In this document: positions 1 to 8,963 of the stretch, one piece after another
How positions within the stretch are numbered: position 1 is the first letter of the stretch
Layout of the letters: the number at the start of each line of letters is the position of its first letter
Source of the DNA: Bradyrhizobium sp. CCBAU 51627
Lineage (GTDB): Bacteria; Pseudomonadota; Alphaproteobacteria; Rhizobiales; Xanthobacteraceae
Length of the DNA: 64,000 nt
NCBI RefSeq assembly: GCF_028128765.1
Contig: NZ_LBJG01000005.1
Coordinates: forward strand, 496,001 to 560,000
Direction: 5' to 3'
Made by a program: the position numbers and the translations under genes
Notes under the pieces: generated by a model
What the model was told of the DNA's origin: nothing
What the model saw: only the letters and a program-made list of their open reading frames with translations
Database searches by the model: none

Positions 1-359
1 AGCAGCACCTGGCCCTCATTGAGGAAGCCGGCGGTGCAATAGCCGCACTGGAAGGCGAAGTGATCGATGAAGGCCTGCTGCAGGGCCGAGAGCTGATTTT
101 CCTTGGCGTGGCCTTCGACGGTGCGGATCGACTTGCCGTCGAAATTGACGGCCGGCGCGATGCAGGTCGGGCTGGTGTAGCTGGTGCCATCGGGCTCGTC
201 GACGATGATGGCGCAGCTCAGGCATTGCGCGGCGCCGCAGCCGAACTTGGTGCCGGTCATGCCGAGCATCTCGCGCAGGAAATCGTTCATCGAGAGATCG
301 TCGCGGACGTCCATCGGGCCATGCTTCCGGCCGTTGATGGTGAGGCTGAGGGTCGTCAC
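1..359 (-). CDS. (2Fe-2S)-binding subunit of a molybdenum hydroxylase (partial, C-terminus outside window)
   Basis: This is the small iron-sulfur subunit that passes electrons from the molybdenum subunit encoded just upstream. The visible N-terminal part has the plant-type ferredoxin pattern C-x4-C-x2-C (GCGAAQCLSC, about residues 43-52), a fourth Cys about 20 residues later, and the CGYC start of the second cluster domain. This is the layout of the isoquinoline 1-oxidoreductase alpha / CO dehydrogenase small-subunit family. The start is GTG. Its GTGA overlaps the stop codon of the large-subunit gene by 4 bp, so translation is probably coupled. The C-terminal third or so lies beyond position 1. 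Confidence 0.9.
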   Translation of the reverse strand, partial: MTTLSLTINGRKHGPMDVRDDLSMNDFLREMLGMTGTKFGCGAAQCLSCAIIVDEPDGTSYTSPTCIAPAVNFDGKSIRTVEGHAKENQLSALQQAFIDHFAFQCGYCTAGFLNEGQVL

Positions 360-3127
360 GCAAGCACTCCCTTCAGGAGATTGGCCGTGACCGGCAAGGC
401 GCGGAAGCGGTGGCCGGTGGCGTCGTGGATGGCATTGATCAGCGCCGGCACGATCGGGATCATCACGACCTCCGCCATGCCCTTGGGCGCTTCGTTCCCT
501 GTCAGAGGCTTCAGCATCTCGATCTCGAGATCGCGCAAGGGCAGGTCGGAGCCCCGCGCGATCAGATAGCGGCCGAGATTCCATTCGCCATTGCCTGGAC
601 CGCCCTCGAACGGCGGCAGCGTTTCCAAGAGCGCGTAGCCGACGCCCATGGCGAAGCCGCCATGGGACTGGCCCATCACCACTTCAGGGACCAGCGCGGT
701 GCCGCATTCGAATACGCTGTAGGCCTTGGCGATGCGCAAATTGCCCGTCGCCCTCTCGATCTCGACGCGGACGAGCGTGCCGCACATCGAGGTGTAGGCG
801 GTGCCGATGCGGTTGTTATCGGTCGGTGGAAACTTGACGCTGGCGCGATTGATCCGCTCGAATTTGTTGTTGCCACGGCGGATCGCGAGCGCGTCGATCT
901 CAGCGAGGTATTGCTCGCCAAACAGGGGAAAGCGTGCCCGCGACCAGGCCCAGCGCGAGAAACTGTGTGCGACTGCACCGGTGACGAAGCCGCGCGCATG
1001 CGCGGTTGCGGCAAGCCTCGCCAATGGCAATGGCTCCAGGCCGGGCATGGTGAGTTGGCCGTTCTGCCAGTTCGCATTCGCCGATTGCTTGGCTCGCGGA
1101 TCCGTCTTGGGGATGCGCCACAGCTCCAGTGCGGCGGGCCACAGGCCGAAGCGGAAGATCACGCGGGCGGCTTCGGTTGCGGAGTGCGTGCCGACATGGG
1201 CGCCGATCGAAGCCGACGTCGCCGAGGAGATCGAAGGGACCCAGCGCGGATTCCTTGCCGCCGCGTCCTGGGTCTTCTGGTCCATCGTGTAGGGATCGCC
1301 CGAGGTGACGAGGCCGAGCACGTCGTAGCTGTCGACCCGCGCGACCGAGACCTCATCGGCGATGGCGCCGAGATCGGCGGCAACGCGGTTCGCCAGCGCC
1401 GTGCCGATCCCGTTGCCCATCTCGACATGGTCGCAGAAGATCGCGATCTTGCCGTCGGCGCCGAGCTCGACGCGGCCGAGCGAGCAGTCCGCGCCGGAGC
1501 CGTAGTCCTTGGTCACGCAGGCCACACCCGTGCCGACCAGGCGGTCGCCCGAAGTGTGCCTGAGCTGCGCGCGCTGCTGCCAGATCGGATGCTTTTCCAG
1601 ACGATCGAGGATCTCGGGCGTACGCACCGAGACGATGTAGGGATTGCCGGTCATGGTCCGGCCGTTCTGCTTCAAGGCGTTGCGGCGGCGGAATTCAATC
1701 GGGTCGAGCTGGAGCTCGCCGGCGGCTTCGTCGATCAGCGCTTCGAGCGCGGTCATGGTTTGGAGCGTGCCGTAGCCGCGCATCGAGCCTGCGGTGACGC
1801 CGCGCGAGTGCATCGCTACCGTGGTGACGTCGACCTTGGGGATGTCGTAGATGCCGATCGCGCCTGTTGCGGCGACGACGGCGACGTTGGCGGAGAAGTT
1901 GGCGAGCCCGCCGCCGTCGAGGACGTGATCGGCGGCGAAAGCCTTGATCAGGCCGGTCTTGCGGTCGATGCCGATGCGCGAGCGCATCTTGATCGGGTGG
2001 CGTTTGATGCCGCCCTGGAATTGCTGGTAGCGGTCATGCGCGAGCCGCGCCGGTTTGCCGGGAAAGCAGATTGCCGCGAGCGCGACATAGAGGATGAACG
2101 GCGTGTGATCGCGGCCACCAAAGCCGCCGCCGACATGGGCGAATTGCGCGTTGATGTGCGAGGGCTTGTAGGGCGCATGTGCCTTGGCCAGCAGATGCGC
2201 CAGCGACTCCGCGGCCTCGTAAGGAGACTGCACGCCGAGCACCAGCTCGAGATTGCCGCCTTTGCCGCTGTACCAGGCCAGGCCGCATTCCGGCTCCAGG
2301 AACATCGGATCGACCGACTGCGTCTCGAACTCGCGGTCGAGCACCAGCAGCGAGGCATCCTCGGAGGCAAGCTCGGCGCGGATCTGGTCGCCAAGCTTCG
2401 CGGCCTTGACGTAGTCGGCCGGCATCTCCTTGGCGAGCGGCGACCACACCGGCAGCGCGGCGTTCTGAACTTTCTTGGGCGAGACCCAGCCGGCCTGGAT
2501 CGGCGAATAGATGTCGGGCTCGTCGGGCGAGGGGCCCGCGACACGGGTGAAGCGATAGGCGCCGTAATCGGCTGCGATCACCGGCCCCGTCTCTTCGCCT
2601 GATTTGACGAAGGTGCCGTCGCGGAGCGCGAGCCGCGCCTGGTCGAAGGCGTCGAACTTTTCGAAGATCAGGAGCGCGACGGGTTGGCCGAGATAAAGCG
2701 GCGTCTTGCCGGGCGGGCAGAACAAATCGCCGGCATAGAATTCCGGCACCTCAATGCCGATGCGGTCGAGATCTGCCGCTGTGACGATGGCGGAGGGCTT
2801 GAGCGCGCCGCTGAGGCGGGCGAGGTCGAGACCGGTGTAGACATGCGTGGCGTCGTTGGCGCGCACCAGGATCGCGTGCGAGGTGGTCTGCGGCCAGCCC
2901 GGCATGTCGCTGGCGCGGAAGTCGGAGGCGTAGAGTTTTGCGCCGGTGACCTTGGCGACGCCATCGACCCGGCCGGCGCCCTTGGTCGCGGGATTGAAAT
3001 TGCCGCGTCCAGGCAGCGTCTCGTGCGCGGCGAAGGGCGCGTTCGCAGCCGCCGCAAGATGCGACAGGCTGACCGAAATGCCGCCCGCGGACATCAACTT
3101 CACGAACTCGCGTCGCGAGGGCCGCAT
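356..3127 (-). CDS. Xanthine dehydrogenase-family molybdopterin-binding large subunit, Tat-exported
   Basis: The product (923 aa) is the molybdenum-cofactor subunit of an IorB/aldehyde-oxidase-type hydroxylase. Seen: a twin-arginine leader (SRREFVKL then a hydrophobic stretch), a Moco-contact loop GGGFGGRD at about residues 333-340, an RGYGTLQ loop in the middle, an EMGNGIG motif, and a C-terminal segment KGMAEVVM that carries the likely catalytic Glu. The frame extends upstream to a TTG at 3145, but ATG 3127 is preceded by AAGGGTGAG at good spacing and begins the Tat leader directly. It overlaps the 2Fe-2S gene by 4 bp, forming a two-subunit operon. The substrate (N-heterocycle or aldehyde) cannot be told from sequence. 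Confidence 0.92.
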   Translation of the reverse strand: MRPSRREFVKLMSAGGISVSLSHLAAAANAPFAAHETLPGRGNFNPATKGAGRVDGVAKVTGAKLYASDFRASDMPGWPQTTSHAILVRANDATHVYTGLDLARLSGALKPSAIVTAADLDRIGIEVPEFYAGDLFCPPGKTPLYLGQPVALLIFEKFDAFDQARLALRDGTFVKSGEETGPVIAADYGAYRFTRVAGPSPDEPDIYSPIQAGWVSPKKVQNAALPVWSPLAKEMPADYVKAAKLGDQIRAELASEDASLLVLDREFETQSVDPMFLEPECGLAWYSGKGGNLELVLGVQSPYEAAESLAHLLAKAHAPYKPSHINAQFAHVGGGFGGRDHTPFILYVALAAICFPGKPARLAHDRYQQFQGGIKRHPIKMRSRIGIDRKTGLIKAFAADHVLDGGGLANFSANVAVVAATGAIGIYDIPKVDVTTVAMHSRGVTAGSMRGYGTLQTMTALEALIDEAAGELQLDPIEFRRRNALKQNGRTMTGNPYIVSVRTPEILDRLEKHPIWQQRAQLRHTSGDRLVGTGVACVTKDYGSGADCSLGRVELGADGKIAIFCDHVEMGNGIGTALANRVAADLGAIADEVSVARVDSYDVLGLVTSGDPYTMDQKTQDAAARNPRWVPSISSATSASIGAHVGTHSATEAARVIFRFGLWPAALELWRIPKTDPRAKQSANANWQNGQLTMPGLEPLPLARLAATAHARGFVTGAVAHSFSRWAWSRARFPLFGEQYLAEIDALAIRRGNNKFERINRASVKFPPTDNNRIGTAYTSMCGTLVRVEIERATGNLRIAKAYSVFECGTALVPEVVMGQSHGGFAMGVGYALLETLPPFEGGPGNGEWNLGRYLIARGSDLPLRDLEIEMLKPLTGNEAPKGMAEVVMIPIVPALINAIHDATGHRFRALPVTANLLKGVLA

Positions 3128-3335
3128 GATCTCACCCTTGTTCAAGGTCGTTACCGGCTCGCGATGCTGACTGAATCGCGGACGCGATCGCTTCCATGGA
3201 TACGCACCTACGCTGGCGTCAAGCTGCCATGATTCGGCGCAGCTGGAGTAAAACAGTAGGGCCGTTTACGAGAGGTGAAGGCGGCCGCTGCGAACGCAGC
3301 CGCCTCTCATCCAGCGCACGATTCAGCTCAAGGCG

Positions 3336-4424
3336 TCACTTGAGATCGGCGATCGTCGCGGGGCCGGGGCCCGGGGTGACCAAGGTCGGCCATTGCTTCG
3401 AGCCGAACGGAACCAGCAGCGGCAGGAACGGCTTCATGCCGCGCTTCTCGGTCTCGGCGATGATTGCCGCGCGCGCATCGCCTCCCATGAGTTCATAATC
3501 CATCAGGTGATAATTGCCGAAGAACAGCGCGCCGACCGAGCGGTCGGCGATGATCCGCGTCAGCGATTCCAGCATGTCAGCCGGCGTCGTCGTGAATGAA
3601 ACCGTTTCGATCAGGAGCAAACGCGTGTTGATGGCCTCGGGGCCGAAGAACTGCGCGAGCACGCTGAAGATCACGTTGTTCTGCCGCGTGACGTAGATGG
3701 TGTTGCTGGCGGCATAGGTCTTCTCCCAATCGGGACCGAGCTGCGCCTTCCAATCGGCCAGCACGCCCATCCAGTGCGCGACCTGGGTCTGGGCCGCCCA
3801 CGCCACGTTCCTGGCGAGGAATGGGGCCTGCTGCTTGCCGAAGGCCTCCAGCTTTGCGAACGGAATGGCGCCGCTCGCGAGGCATTCGTCCATGAAGGCG
3901 ATGTTGTTCTTCAGGATGGTGCGGTTGTTGTCGCGCCAGTCGGCCTGCATCGGCGTGGCGTCGAGGCTGTCCAGCGCCGATTGCATCCGGCTGCGGAAGG
4001 CCAGCATCGCGCCGCGCCAGGATTTGTTGTCCGGATTGTCGACATAAGGGCCGACGATTGCGGCCAGTGCCATGGTGCTGTGGCCGATCGATTTCAGCAA
4101 CTGGTAGACGACCGGCACCTGCGGCGCGTCGAGCGGCGGCCGGCCCGGCCGGTAGAGGATCAACCGTCCGCCGGCTCCGGAGAACAGGCCGAGGATCACG
4201 GGGTGCTTGTCGAGGATGTTCTTCTGGAACACCTTTGCAGAGTCGCCATAGAGCTCGAACATCGCCGTGTTCAGCGCGAGCACATCCCTGGTGGCGACAT
4301 CGCCGGAGGCGGCATTCGGCTTGCCGGATATCGGCGCCATGTAGTCGGGCAGGGTCTGCGCAGTTGCGGCACCGCCGCCGAGCATCAGTGCTGTGGCCAT
4401 GGCCAGGCCAAAACGAACTTTCAT
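3336..4424 (-). CDS. Secreted protein of unknown function
   Basis: A 362-aa protein with a clear Sec signal peptide (MKVRFGLAMATALMLGGG then ATAQ) and no motif I recognise. The mature part is rich in Asn, Trp and aromatic residues and ends in a Pro/Gly-rich tail. The frame runs to 4472, but ATG 4424 follows a GGGGGA ribosome site and starts the signal peptide, so it is preferred. It stands alone: about 200 bp separate it from the hydroxylase operon downstream, and it is divergent from the ABC-F gene. Real-gene status rests on the signal peptide, ribosome site and codon bias. Confidence 0.8.
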   Translation of the reverse strand: MKVRFGLAMATALMLGGGAATAQTLPDYMAPISGKPNAASGDVATRDVLALNTAMFELYGDSAKVFQKNILDKHPVILGLFSGAGGRLILYRPGRPPLDAPQVPVVYQLLKSIGHSTMALAAIVGPYVDNPDNKSWRGAMLAFRSRMQSALDSLDATPMQADWRDNNRTILKNNIAFMDECLASGAIPFAKLEAFGKQQAPFLARNVAWAAQTQVAHWMGVLADWKAQLGPDWEKTYAASNTIYVTRQNNVIFSVLAQFFGPEAINTRLLLIETVSFTTTPADMLESLTRIIADRSVGALFFGNYHLMDYELMGGDARAAIIAETEKRGMKPFLPLLVPFGSKQWPTLVTPGPGPATIADLK

Positions 4425-4577
4425 CGGTATTCCCCCAGGAGCATTCCAAACGTCGGGTCGACGGCCGGCCATCGCAGTCGCTGGCCGGCGCTATCAGCGG
4501 TTGTGACGGAAAATCGCTAAGGATTTGTCAGGAAGGGGCGAAACCCGTACCCCGCCGGGCTTCCCCTGGGGGCCGGC

Positions 4578-6242
4578 ATGGCCTATTACGCTGCAACGCA
4601 AAATTCCCCCAAAAGACCCATGATCCGCCTCGACAACGTCAGCAAGCAAGCCGGCCACCAGATCCTCTTCATTGAAGCCTCCGCCGCCCTCAACAAGGGC
4701 GAGAAGATCGGCCTCGTCGGCCCGAATGGTGCCGGCAAGACCACTTTGTTCCGGATGATTGCCGGCGAGGAGCTGCCCGACGAAGGGCAGGTCTCGACCG
4801 ATCGCGGCATCACGATCGGCTATTTCAACCAGGACGTCGGCGAGATGAGTGGCCGCAGCGCCGTGGCCGAGGTGATGAATGGCGCAGGCCCCGTCAGCGA
4901 GGTCGCGGCCGAGCTGCGCCAGCTCGAGGCCGACATGGCCGACCCCGACAAAGCCGACCAGATGGACGAGATCATCGCGCGCTATGGCGAAGTGCAGCAC
5001 GCCTTCGAGGAGCTCGACGGCTACGCGCTCGACGGCCGCGCGCGCGAGGCGCTGTCCGGGCTCGGCTTCAGCCAGGAGATGATGGACGGCGACGTCGGCA
5101 AGCTCTCGGGTGGCTGGAAGATGCGCGTGGCACTGGCGCGCATCCTGCTGATGCGCCCCGACGTCATGCTGCTCGACGAGCCGAGCAACCATCTCGACCT
5201 CGAAAGCCTGATCTGGCTGGAGAAGTTCCTGCACGACTACGAGGGCACGCTGCTGATGACCTCGCACGACCGCGAGTTCATCAATCGCGTGATCTCGAAG
5301 GTGATCGAAATCGATTCCGGGGCGCTCACCACTTATACCGGTGATTACGAGTTCTACGAGCAGCAGCGCGCGATGGCCGAGAAGCAGCAGCAGGCGCAAT
5401 TCGAGCGCCAGCAGGCGATGCTTGCCAAGGAGATCAAGTTCATCGAGCGCTTCAAGGCGCGTGCCTCGCATGCCGCCCAGGTGCAGAGCCGGGTGAAGAA
5501 GCTCGACAAGATCGAGCGGGTCGAACCGCCGCGCCGCCGCCAGAGTATCGCCTTCGACTTCCCGACGGCGCCGCGTTCGGGCGAAGACGTCGTCGCGCTC
5601 AAGAACGTGCACAAGGGCTATGGCAACAAGCGCATCTATGACGGCCTGGATTTCATGATCCGCCGCAAGGAGCGCTGGTGCGTGATGGGCGTCAACGGCG
5701 CCGGCAAGTCAACGCTGCTCAAGCTCGTCGCGGGCGCCAGCGAGCCTGATGACGGCACCGTGGCGTTGGGCGGCAGCGTCAAGATGGGCTATTTCGCCCA
5801 GCACGCGATGGATCTGCTCGACGGCGAGCGCACCGTGTTCCAGTCGCTGGAAGACCAGTTTCCGACCGCGGGACAGGGCTCCTTGCGGGCGCTTGCCGGC
5901 TGCTTCGGCTTCTCCGGCGACGACGTCGAGAAGCGCTGCCGCGTGCTGTCAGGCGGCGAGAAGGCGCGCCTCGTGATGGCCAAGATGCTGTTCGATCCGC
6001 CGAATTTCCTGGTGCTGGACGAGCCGACCAACCATCTCGATCTCGCCACCAAGGAAATGCTGATCAACGCGCTGTCGGATTTCGAAGGCACCATGCTGTT
6101 CGTCTCGCATGACCGCCATTTCCTCGCTACGCTGTCGAACCGCGTGCTGGAACTGACGCCGGACGGCATCCACCAATATGGCGGCGGCTACACGGAATAC
6201 GTCGCGCGCACCGGGCAGGAGGCGCCGGGGCTGCGGTCGTAG
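4578..6242 (+). CDS. ABC-F family ATPase (translation-associated, not a transporter)
   Basis: A 554-aa protein with two ABC domains in one chain and no membrane segments, the ABC-F layout. Domain 1 has Walker A GPNGAGKTT (about 48-56), signature LSGGWKMR and Walker B LLDEPSNHLD. Domain 2 has GVNGAGKST, LSGGEKAR and LVLDEPTNHLD. A charged linker rich in Gln, Lys and Arg (about 255-315) joins them, as in the interdomain linker that contacts tRNA in ABC-F proteins. ABC-F members act on the ribosome in the cytoplasm (EttA, Uup, YheS or antibiotic-protection types); the subclass is not certain here. ATG 4620 (MIRLDNVSK) is a likely alternative start, since most family members begin there. Confidence 0.93.
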   Translation: MAYYAATQNSPKRPMIRLDNVSKQAGHQILFIEASAALNKGEKIGLVGPNGAGKTTLFRMIAGEELPDEGQVSTDRGITIGYFNQDVGEMSGRSAVAEVMNGAGPVSEVAAELRQLEADMADPDKADQMDEIIARYGEVQHAFEELDGYALDGRAREALSGLGFSQEMMDGDVGKLSGGWKMRVALARILLMRPDVMLLDEPSNHLDLESLIWLEKFLHDYEGTLLMTSHDREFINRVISKVIEIDSGALTTYTGDYEFYEQQRAMAEKQQQAQFERQQAMLAKEIKFIERFKARASHAAQVQSRVKKLDKIERVEPPRRRQSIAFDFPTAPRSGEDVVALKNVHKGYGNKRIYDGLDFMIRRKERWCVMGVNGAGKSTLLKLVAGASEPDDGTVALGGSVKMGYFAQHAMDLLDGERTVFQSLEDQFPTAGQGSLRALAGCFGFSGDDVEKRCRVLSGGEKARLVMAKMLFDPPNFLVLDEPTNHLDLATKEMLINALSDFEGTMLFVSHDRHFLATLSNRVLELTPDGIHQYGGGYTEYVARTGQEAPGLRS

Positions 6243-6304
6243 TGCTGAGCCGGCCTTAGCTTGCGCCACGCTCCATCCGCGACAAGAGAGATCCTATGGA
6301 GTTC

Positions 6305-6337
6305 GTAGCCCGGATGGAGCGCAGCGCAGTCCGGGTC
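6305..6337. repeat. REP element, family A
   Basis: An imperfect palindrome beginning GTAGCCCGGATGGAGCG and ending GTCCGGGTC. It has the same consensus as the copies at 18358-18389, 18411-18442 and 58537-58568. It touches the stop codon of the transposase remnant next to it, which is the expected arrangement for a REP and its REP-associated tyrosine transposase. Confidence 0.85.
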
Positions 6338-6514
6338 AGCCTCTGCGTTCGCCGGACTGACCGGCGATGTCGCCGACACCGCCCCAATCGCGCGGCAGAA
6401 GCCCTCTCGAACGTAACGATGCAGTGACGAATATGCCCAGTCAGCCGGTGATGCGACAAGGCCGCGCTTGACCGGATTGAAATGGATATCGTCCGCGCAT
6501 CGATAGACTTGCAA
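6336..6514 (-). pseudogene. C-terminal remnant of a REP-associated tyrosine transposase (RAYT)
   Basis: The minus strand encodes ADDIHFNPVKRGLVASPADW followed by a YSS-HRYVREG segment, the typical end of the IS200-like RAYT family. The catalytic HUH and Tyr region is missing, because non-homologous DNA follows upstream of about 6515. After VREG the reading frame must shift by one base to reach PRDWGG and GERRG-stop (TGA at 6336-6338), the normal family ending, so there is also a frameshift. The fragment is non-functional. It sits directly beside a REP element of the type such enzymes move. Confidence 0.8.
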
Positions 6515-6533
6515 CTAATGCACGCGCTGAACG

Positions 6534-6557
6534 GACGGGCGCCGATCGGCGCCCGTC
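6534..6557. terminator. Perfect 24-bp palindrome after the phosphodiesterase gene
   Basis: Arms GACGGGCGCC and GGCGCCCGTC flank a self-complementary GATC, giving a perfect palindrome 17 bp beyond the phosphodiesterase stop codon. The position suggests a transcription terminator or 3' stabilising hairpin. There is no T-run after it on the minus strand, so Rho-independent termination is uncertain. Confidence 0.5.
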
Positions 6558-6574
6558 GGTGTTGCGTTCAATCG

Positions 6575-8791
6575 TTACTTCAAAATCTCGCGCAGCACCT
6601 CGCCATCGACCCCATGCGGCCTGACGCCGAGGATCTGCATGATGGTCGGGGCGACGTCGAGATTGTGCATGCGCCGGATCGTCGTATTGTCGCGGATCTG
6701 CGGGCCGGCGGCGATGAAGGTGGCGCTCATCACCGGCAGCCTGGGATCGTGGCCGTGGGCGCCGTAGAAATTCGGCATCGACAGCGCTGATGTGGCCGCG
6801 TTGAACGGCGCATCGCCGAGGCGGGCGACGCCGGGGCTTTGGACGCCGTCGAAATTGTAGCCCGGCGCCATCAGCGCGAACACATCGCCAAAGTCCTGGC
6901 CGATGGTCTTGCTGGTGCATTGTCCGAGCCCGGCTTCGCATTGCGCCGGACGCGTCTCGACCACGGTGAAGATCTTCCCGTTGTCCAGCGAGCCGTTGAA
7001 CTTCGGGTTCGGATCGACGGCGTTCTGCACGGCCGCGGTGATCTGCGCCAGTAGCGCCTGATAGGTCGCGGGATCGACAGTGCCGCCTTGTTCGCGCTGC
7101 TGGAGATTGACGTAGATGTTGGCGGCAGGGCCTGAGGTGCGGATCGCCACCTTGCTGGTGTCGATGCCGGCGTTCTTCAAAATGTTGGTCATGCTGACCG
7201 AGGTATGAAACGGCGCAAAACCGTGGTCCGAGACGACGATGACGTTGCTGTCGGGGCCGGCCGCTTCCATGATCCGTTTCACCGCCTTGTCCGCGGTCTG
7301 ATAGGCGAAGCGGATATAGGAGGCGTAGCGGGCGACCTTGGCGGGATCCTGGCCAGCGCCGATCGAGTTCGGATCCCTGGGGTTGGTGCCCTGGCGGGGA
7401 TCGGTGAGCAGGAACTGGTGCTCGGAGCCGTCGGGCTGCTCGATATAGATCATCACGAGGTCGGCGTCGGGATGGTTCTGGATCGCACGTTCGCCGATCT
7501 CGGCCTGGTAGCGCACGAACGTCTTCACCATGTCCTCGAACATCGCCTCGATCTCGACGTCGGGGAAATTGGTGAAGCCGGGGCTCAGCCGCTCGGTGAT
7601 ACGGAAGTCGGCCTGCGGGCGCCAGAAGCCGATACTGTTGTTGATGTCGTCGACATCGGCGAGAACAGGCGCGTTGCGCGGAATGTAGTTGGCGCTGTAA
7701 CGGGCCAAGCGCACCACCGAGAGATCAGGCGCGAGCTGCGAAACGAAATAGGCCGCGCCCACCTTGGCGCCGCTGCCGTCGAAGAAGAACGGCGCGTTCT
7801 CGCCGCCGAACTTGACGTAGGCCGGACCCGTCGCGGGCGGCGCGAACGGGCCCGCCGTGATGCCGCGCGTTGCGTCGAAGAACACCAGCGTGTCGTAGTT
7901 CACGACGTTGTCGTTGGTGGTGTCGAGCGCGGCAATGCGGATGGCGTATTTGAGGTCGAGCGTCGCCGCATTGCTGGAGCAGGTCGCGGTCGAGACCGAC
8001 GCGCAGGAGAACGTCTCGATCGGGTTCGATGTCGCCAGCACCGGGCTGAACGAGAAGCGGCCGGCTGCCTGCAGTGCCGCAGCCACCGCCGCATCAGGCG
8101 CGAAATCTGTCCGGGTCAGCGAAAAACCCTGGGCGCCGAGGCCGCCGAAGGTCCCGAACGGCACGGTGTAGTCCGTGACGTGGGTCGGCTGCGCCGGCTG
8201 CACGACGCTGCCGTTGATCGAGATATCGGCCCCGTCGCCGCCGGGCCAGGTCGCGGTCACGACCTTCTTGCCCTGCTGGCGCAGTTGGACCCACAGCGGC
8301 GAAGCGGTCGGCCGTGACGTGGGGCCGAGCGGGCTCTCGCGATAGCCGCCGATCGGTGCGGCGAAGCCGCTGAGGCTCGACGTGCTGGCTCCGACGATGG
8401 CCTGGAAGGTGTTGGAGGGGATGTCGTTGTGGACGGCGGTCGAGCCGGTGGCGATTTCGATATGCGAGACGGCGGTGAGCGAGGGCGAGGCGGTGATGTT
8501 CTGCGAAGCGATCGCACCATGGCGGCTGAGCCGCGCCAGCCCGCCGTCGCGCGGCAGCACGCCTTCCGCGATGAATTGCTGAATGAAATCGGGCTTGGCG
8601 CCGTCGAGCGAGATGAGGACCACTGGCGGCGAGCGATGTCGGTGATGGCCGTGATCGTGATCACGCGAGGCCTCCGAGCTGCGGTCGCGGCCGTTGCCGT
8701 CCTCCTCGGCGTGTACAGGCAGAGCCGTGCAAGCCAGCGATGCCGCGAGCGAAAGCAATGAGATCAGGGAAAGAAGCTTCTTGTTGTCCAC
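6575..8791 (-). CDS. Secreted alkaline-phosphatase-superfamily phosphodiesterase / nucleotide pyrophosphatase
   Basis: A 738-aa exported metallo-hydrolase of the type I phosphodiesterase / nucleotide pyrophosphatase family. Seen: a Sec signal peptide (NKKLLSLISLLSLAASLAC, ending at PVHA), a His/Asp-rich stretch just after it, the first metal-site strand VVLISLDGAKPD, a nucleophile loop SLTAVSHIEIATGS followed by HND, the metal motif VVSDHGFAPFH, and AHGHDPRLPVM near the C-terminus. About 730 aa is longer than the catalytic core, with extra sequence in the middle. The frame is open to 9211, but GTG 8791 begins the signal peptide and has GGGG upstream. The physiological phosphoester substrate is unknown. 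Confidence 0.88.
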   Translation of the reverse strand: MDNKKLLSLISLLSLAASLACTALPVHAEEDGNGRDRSSEASRDHDHGHHRHRSPPVVLISLDGAKPDFIQQFIAEGVLPRDGGLARLSRHGAIASQNITASPSLTAVSHIEIATGSTAVHNDIPSNTFQAIVGASTSSLSGFAAPIGGYRESPLGPTSRPTASPLWVQLRQQGKKVVTATWPGGDGADISINGSVVQPAQPTHVTDYTVPFGTFGGLGAQGFSLTRTDFAPDAAVAAALQAAGRFSFSPVLATSNPIETFSCASVSTATCSSNAATLDLKYAIRIAALDTTNDNVVNYDTLVFFDATRGITAGPFAPPATGPAYVKFGGENAPFFFDGSGAKVGAAYFVSQLAPDLSVVRLARYSANYIPRNAPVLADVDDINNSIGFWRPQADFRITERLSPGFTNFPDVEIEAMFEDMVKTFVRYQAEIGERAIQNHPDADLVMIYIEQPDGSEHQFLLTDPRQGTNPRDPNSIGAGQDPAKVARYASYIRFAYQTADKAVKRIMEAAGPDSNVIVVSDHGFAPFHTSVSMTNILKNAGIDTSKVAIRTSGPAANIYVNLQQREQGGTVDPATYQALLAQITAAVQNAVDPNPKFNGSLDNGKIFTVVETRPAQCEAGLGQCTSKTIGQDFGDVFALMAPGYNFDGVQSPGVARLGDAPFNAATSALSMPNFYGAHGHDPRLPVMSATFIAAGPQIRDNTTIRRMHNLDVAPTIMQILGVRPHGVDGEVLREILK

Positions 8792-8885
8792 GTGCTGCCC
8801 CGTGTTTTGTCGCGCAATCCGTGCGCGTTTCACCTGCAATGACACGTGGAGTATCGAGTGCTGCCGACGACGCGCGTGTGACGCT

Positions 8886-8909
8886 TGAGCGACGCATGTG
8901 CGTCGCTCA
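8886..8909. promoter_or_regulatory. Perfect palindrome between divergent hydrolase genes
   Basis: Arms TGAGCGACGCA and TGCGTCGCTCA, separated by TG, form an 11-bp perfect inverted repeat. It lies between the phosphodiesterase (starting leftward at 8791) and the metallo-hydrolase (starting rightward at 8964). It could be an operator for a shared regulator or an RNA hairpin in the 5' leader of the rightward gene. Confidence 0.45.
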
Positions 8910-8963
8910 GGGGGGCTCGCCAGAGTCCAACGCCGCTGCCGCGCGCAGGAAGGGAACTTGACA

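Noticed and set aside
410..2602. Long plus-strand frame (730 aa) opposite the Mo hydroxylase subunit
   Set aside because: It is the antisense shadow of a well-supported gene with full family motifs; the frame has no recognisable domain and Arg/Asp/Gly-rich composition typical of high-GC antisense frames.
4494..5612. Minus-strand frame (372 aa) opposite the ABC-F gene
   Set aside because: Shadow of the ABC-F coding sequence.
7205..8317. Plus-strand frame of 370 aa opposite the phosphodiesterase gene
   Set aside because: Antisense shadow; composition is dominated by Arg, Val, Asp and Gly, and the opposite strand has a clear secreted enzyme.
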